Shown one piece after another: positions 56,497 through 58,553 of a stretch of 58,553 nucleotides of DNA. This DNA is from Perkinsus olseni. Its lineage: Eukaryota; Perkinsozoa; Perkinsida; Perkinsidae. Each line of letters begins with the position of its first letter. Position 1 is the first letter of the stretch. The stretch lies in NCBI GenBank assembly GCA_013115135.1, contig JABANP010000324.1, forward strand, positions 1 to 58,553, given 5' to 3'. Both the position numbers and the translations under genes were made by a program. The notes below the pieces were generated by a model. The model saw only the letters and a list, made by a program, of their open reading frames with translations, was not told where the DNA came from and made no database searches.

Positions 56497-57512
56497 CCCG
56501 TTATCGACCCCGAGTCGGGGTCCCCGACTGCGAGCCCGTCCTGCGTGAGCTTCCGAGCGAGAGGAAGATCAATCAGCGAGACGCGAGAACCCGTGTCCAG
56601 CAGAGCTTCACAGGTGATTTCGCCGAACTTGACCGACAGTGATGGCATAGAGTCCTCCTCCCCCAACGCCAGCGACGTCGAAGAGCCGCCCCCCTGCCCC
56701 GCGGCACCCAGATCAGCAGACAGGCAGGCCACCGCCTCCACAGCGAACGTCGAGGTCTTGACAGTCATCTTGCCCCCGTCCGACTGCTCACCGGACCTAG
56801 GTCCTTCCGCGGACTGGTGACCTCCAGGGCTACACCTGGCTTCCTGCCCTTCTGCGATGCCGCTGCCCGATTGGGTTTCATCTCCAGCTGCCGCCCCCTT
56901 GGGAGGTGTGGGTGGCTGGGTGGTGCTCGCGGCACCCTTCTTGCGCCATGGGCAATCCGCACGTTTGTGTCCCGGCTTTTGGCACGCAAAACACTTTCCC
57001 CGGAACTGCGAACGAGATTGCCCTTCCGAACTGCTCCGTGCCCCCGCCGCACAAACTTCCGTGCTGCCCGTCACCGGCATGCCGGCAAATTGCTCCATAG
57101 AGATGATCCACTCTTCCCACTCGGTCAATGCTGCGCTGTCTTCCACTGCATTCGACGATAGCGGATTCGGTACCGTAATGTACGAAAGGCGCTTCGTCAA
57201 TGCATCTCTCAGCCCCGCTCTCGCCAGAGTGATCCAATACTCATCCTTCTGAACGATCCCCGCTGTCTCACAGCGAGACTTGAAGTCACCCACTCTCCCG
57301 AGATAAGCCAGAGTTTGTTCAGAAGGTCGCTGTGCCATTTGTAAGTATTCATGTTGCAACTGTTCTAATTCTCTCGACCGTCCAAATCGGCGATCAAGAC
57401 TATTCCATACGAATGATACTGCTACTCGATACGAGTCCCTGCTCAAGGGGTTCTCGAGTAATCTCCCTCGTGCCTTCTTAATCTGCATCCACAGCCTCTC
57501 ATCCGTGTGCAA
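56391..57512 (-). CDS. gag: Retrotransposon Gag C-terminal part with zinc knuckle and protease active site
   Basis: The helical capsid-like N-terminal part (WNSLDRRFGRSRELEQLQHEY, QRPSEQTLAYLGRVGDFKSR) resembles Ty3-type Gag. Then CFACQKPGHKRADC, a CX2CX4HX4C zinc knuckle that binds RNA. A Gly/Ser linker leads to CEALLDTGSRVSLIDLPLA, the retropepsin active site. The frame upstream of the first Met (to about 57,618) is clearly part of the same protein (LGAFKAFYSDIAETRGWTA), so the annotated Met is not the true start. Confidence 0.8.
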   Translation of the reverse strand: MHTDERLWMQIKKARGRLLENPLSRDSYRVAVSFVWNSLDRRFGRSRELEQLQHEYLQMAQRPSEQTLAYLGRVGDFKSRCETAGIVQKDEYWITLARAGLRDALTKRLSYITVPNPLSSNAVEDSAALTEWEEWIISMEQFAGMPVTGSTEVCAAGARSSSEGQSRSQFRGKCFACQKPGHKRADCPWRKKGAASTTQPPTPPKGAAAGDETQSGSGIAEGQEARCSPGGHQSAEGPRSGEQSDGGKMTVKTSTFAVEAVACLSADLGAAGQGGGSSTSLALGEEDSMPSLSVKFGEITCEALLDTGSRVSLIDLPLARKLTQDGLAVGDPDSGSITGCKLRLGTPTIARSSLSARWSSRLRSTGRRLISRV

Positions 57513-58409
57513 GTGCAGCCAGTAGAACTCGTGGATGGCCGTCCACCCTCGAGTCTCCGCGATGTCGCTATAAAAGGCCTTAAATGCGCCAAGAGTCTCG
57601 ACGCCCCCACCCTTATGGGGCCATTCGGAGGAGCCTTCGCACTGGCCACAGCTTTACGGATCTTCTCGAGCGCGTTCTCCGTCAATGGAGGCCCATCACC
57701 AGCAGTGGTCGCTGGCGAAATTCCCTTCGTTGAATTGGATGGCGCCAATGTGACGGTGAAGGGAGCCTGGGGTGCCGGATGCGAGACCTGCGGGGCCTGG
57801 GTTGGCGCCGCCGACTCGACTAACGATCCGGGGAGTCGCCGCAACGCAGGGCGACGTCTCGGTCTTACGCTCCTCTTCCCGAGCGGCACACTCTCGAGAA
57901 CGGATAACTAGGGCAGCTACATATCGATCCAAGAAGCTCGATGGCATGCTAACCGCAAACACCGAGTATTGATCCGTCCAGAGAACTGTTCTAAGACGCT
58001 TCCTCTCCGCCCGCTCATTTCGGGTCGCCCCGATCCGCGAACGGACAACCGAGGTTAAATAAGTCTTCAGATCTCGGACCCTTTCCTGGATCTTCTGGCG
58101 GGCATCCAACTCTCCTACGGCGTCGCCGATGTCGATGTCCTGCTCCCAAAGTCCCTCATCAATTAATTTGCTTATCCTGTCCTCGAGATGCCCTCTCTCT
58201 TCCGGTCCATCCATCCCACCAAGAGCCTCCCGTAAAATCTCTTCGAGATCACTCAGGGCCGAGGCCGGCAGATTGGGCGTTCGGCAAGCCTTGGCAATAG
58301 CCGAACCCACCGAGATCGCCAGTTGTAACGGTGGTTCCCAATCCCTATCCGCCGAGCCCCTGACTTCACCCAACGCCGCCTCGGATACAGACGATGTCGT
58401 ACTCATCAC
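57443..58409 (-). CDS. gag: Retrotransposon Gag N-terminal part in two overlapping frames
   Basis: Frame one (58409-57696) starts MMSTTSSVSEAALGEV and carries helices (SALSDLEEILREALGG, DARQKIQERVRDLKTYL). Near 57,840 the protein-like sequence passes to frame two (57889-57443), with a Pro/Ala/Thr-rich stretch (APQAPFTVTLAPSNSTKG), then ENALEKIRKAVASAKAPPNG. Near 57,618 it passes to the 57,512-56,391 frame. Two shifts inside Gag are unusual for a functional element and suggest mutations in this copy. Confidence 0.55.
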
Positions 58410-58491
58410 AGGGTAACAAAGAACCCCTACGATAAAGCAATGACAAGTGCTATACGGTCGAGATACAAGGAACTGCGAGACTGAGACATCA

Positions 58492-58553
58492 CGACAGTAG
58501 AATCATAAACTCTTGCTATCTTGCATCTCCTCAACGCCAGCACCGATCATCAC
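58492..58553 (-). repeat. 62-bp terminal direct repeat, 5' copy
   Basis: Identical to 51,364-51,425 over all 62 bases. The window ends at its outer base. Confidence 0.9.

Larger units (their letters stand above)
51364..58553 (-). mobile_element. LTR retrotransposon with PHD finger, near full length
   Basis: Read on the minus strand the order is gag, zinc knuckle, protease, RT, RNase H, integrase, GPY/F module, PHD finger. The ends are a 62-bp direct repeat (58492-58553 and 51364-51425). The left copy is directly preceded by a polypurine run (AAAAAGGGGGCGAAGATG on the minus strand), as expected before a 3' LTR, and begins TGATGATCGG there. The window stops exactly at the outer edge of the right copy, so a target duplication cannot be checked. 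I see no clear primer-binding site (no TGG just inside the right repeat). Gag-protease shows frame changes; the 1,126-codon pol frame is intact. The GPY/F module favours Ty3-like, but BEL-like is not excluded. Confidence 0.85.

Noticed and set aside
1..58553. CRISPR arrays, bacterial operons, rRNA genes, spliced-leader RNA genes
   Set aside because: No spaced direct repeats of CRISPR type, no ribosome-binding-site pattern, no rRNA core sequence and no complete dinoflagellate or perkinsid-type leader were seen.

Overview
The window is nuclear DNA of a protist. Genes are on both strands, are often split by GT-AG introns of about 50 to 450 bp, and are mixed with retroelement remains. The base composition is balanced. 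Secreted pepsin-like proteases occur in several copies, and a large surface protein is built from Cys-X-Cys modules. My best guess is a perkinsozoan or related alveolate (Perkinsus-like). This is inference: no rRNA or spliced-leader gene was found to confirm it.

Layout. 1-8.4 kb holds two diverged copies of one unit carrying an aldo-keto reductase fragment and a Cys-rich exon. Copy 1 keeps the catalytic residues. Copy 2 is a pseudogene with a 1.2-kb insertion in its intron, and sits beside a papain-like protease fragment. A secreted pepsin-like protease lies at 2.4-3.5 kb. From 21.8 down to 9.5 kb four minus-strand genes follow one another. Three encode single-pass membrane proteins with signal peptides or repeated Cys modules and long tails (21.8-14.6, 13.9-13.4 and 13.3-11.2 kb). 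The fourth (10.6-9.5 kb) is unknown. 21.8-30 kb is a graveyard of retroelement reverse transcriptase relics, unusually rich in perfect short palindromes. 30.0-33.0 kb (minus) is an F-box/JmjC oxygenase gene, 33.5-35.0 kb (minus) a NAP1 histone chaperone gene, and 40.9-44.2 kb (plus) a multi-RRM RNA-binding protein gene. 44.1-45.8 kb is a probable unknown gene with an Arg/Ser-rich exon. 46.2-47.8 kb holds two broken pepsin-like genes in tandem. 49-50 kb is a decayed secreted-protein gene. 51.36-58.55 kb is an LTR retrotransposon (minus) with gag, protease, RT, RNase H, integrase and a terminal PHD finger, flanked by 62-bp direct repeats.

Most striking points: (1) three families of short GC-rich motifs recur in the 10-21 kb gene cluster, in introns and inside coding exons in different frames; (2) many introns start GTAGTA rather than GTRAGT; (3) the retrotransposon has a PHD finger whose stop codon is the first triplet of a 62-bp terminal repeat; (4) the decayed intergenic DNA is packed with perfect hairpins. 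Genes were modelled by eye from reading frames and splice-site phase. Exon ends given as exact are those where phase and motif agree.
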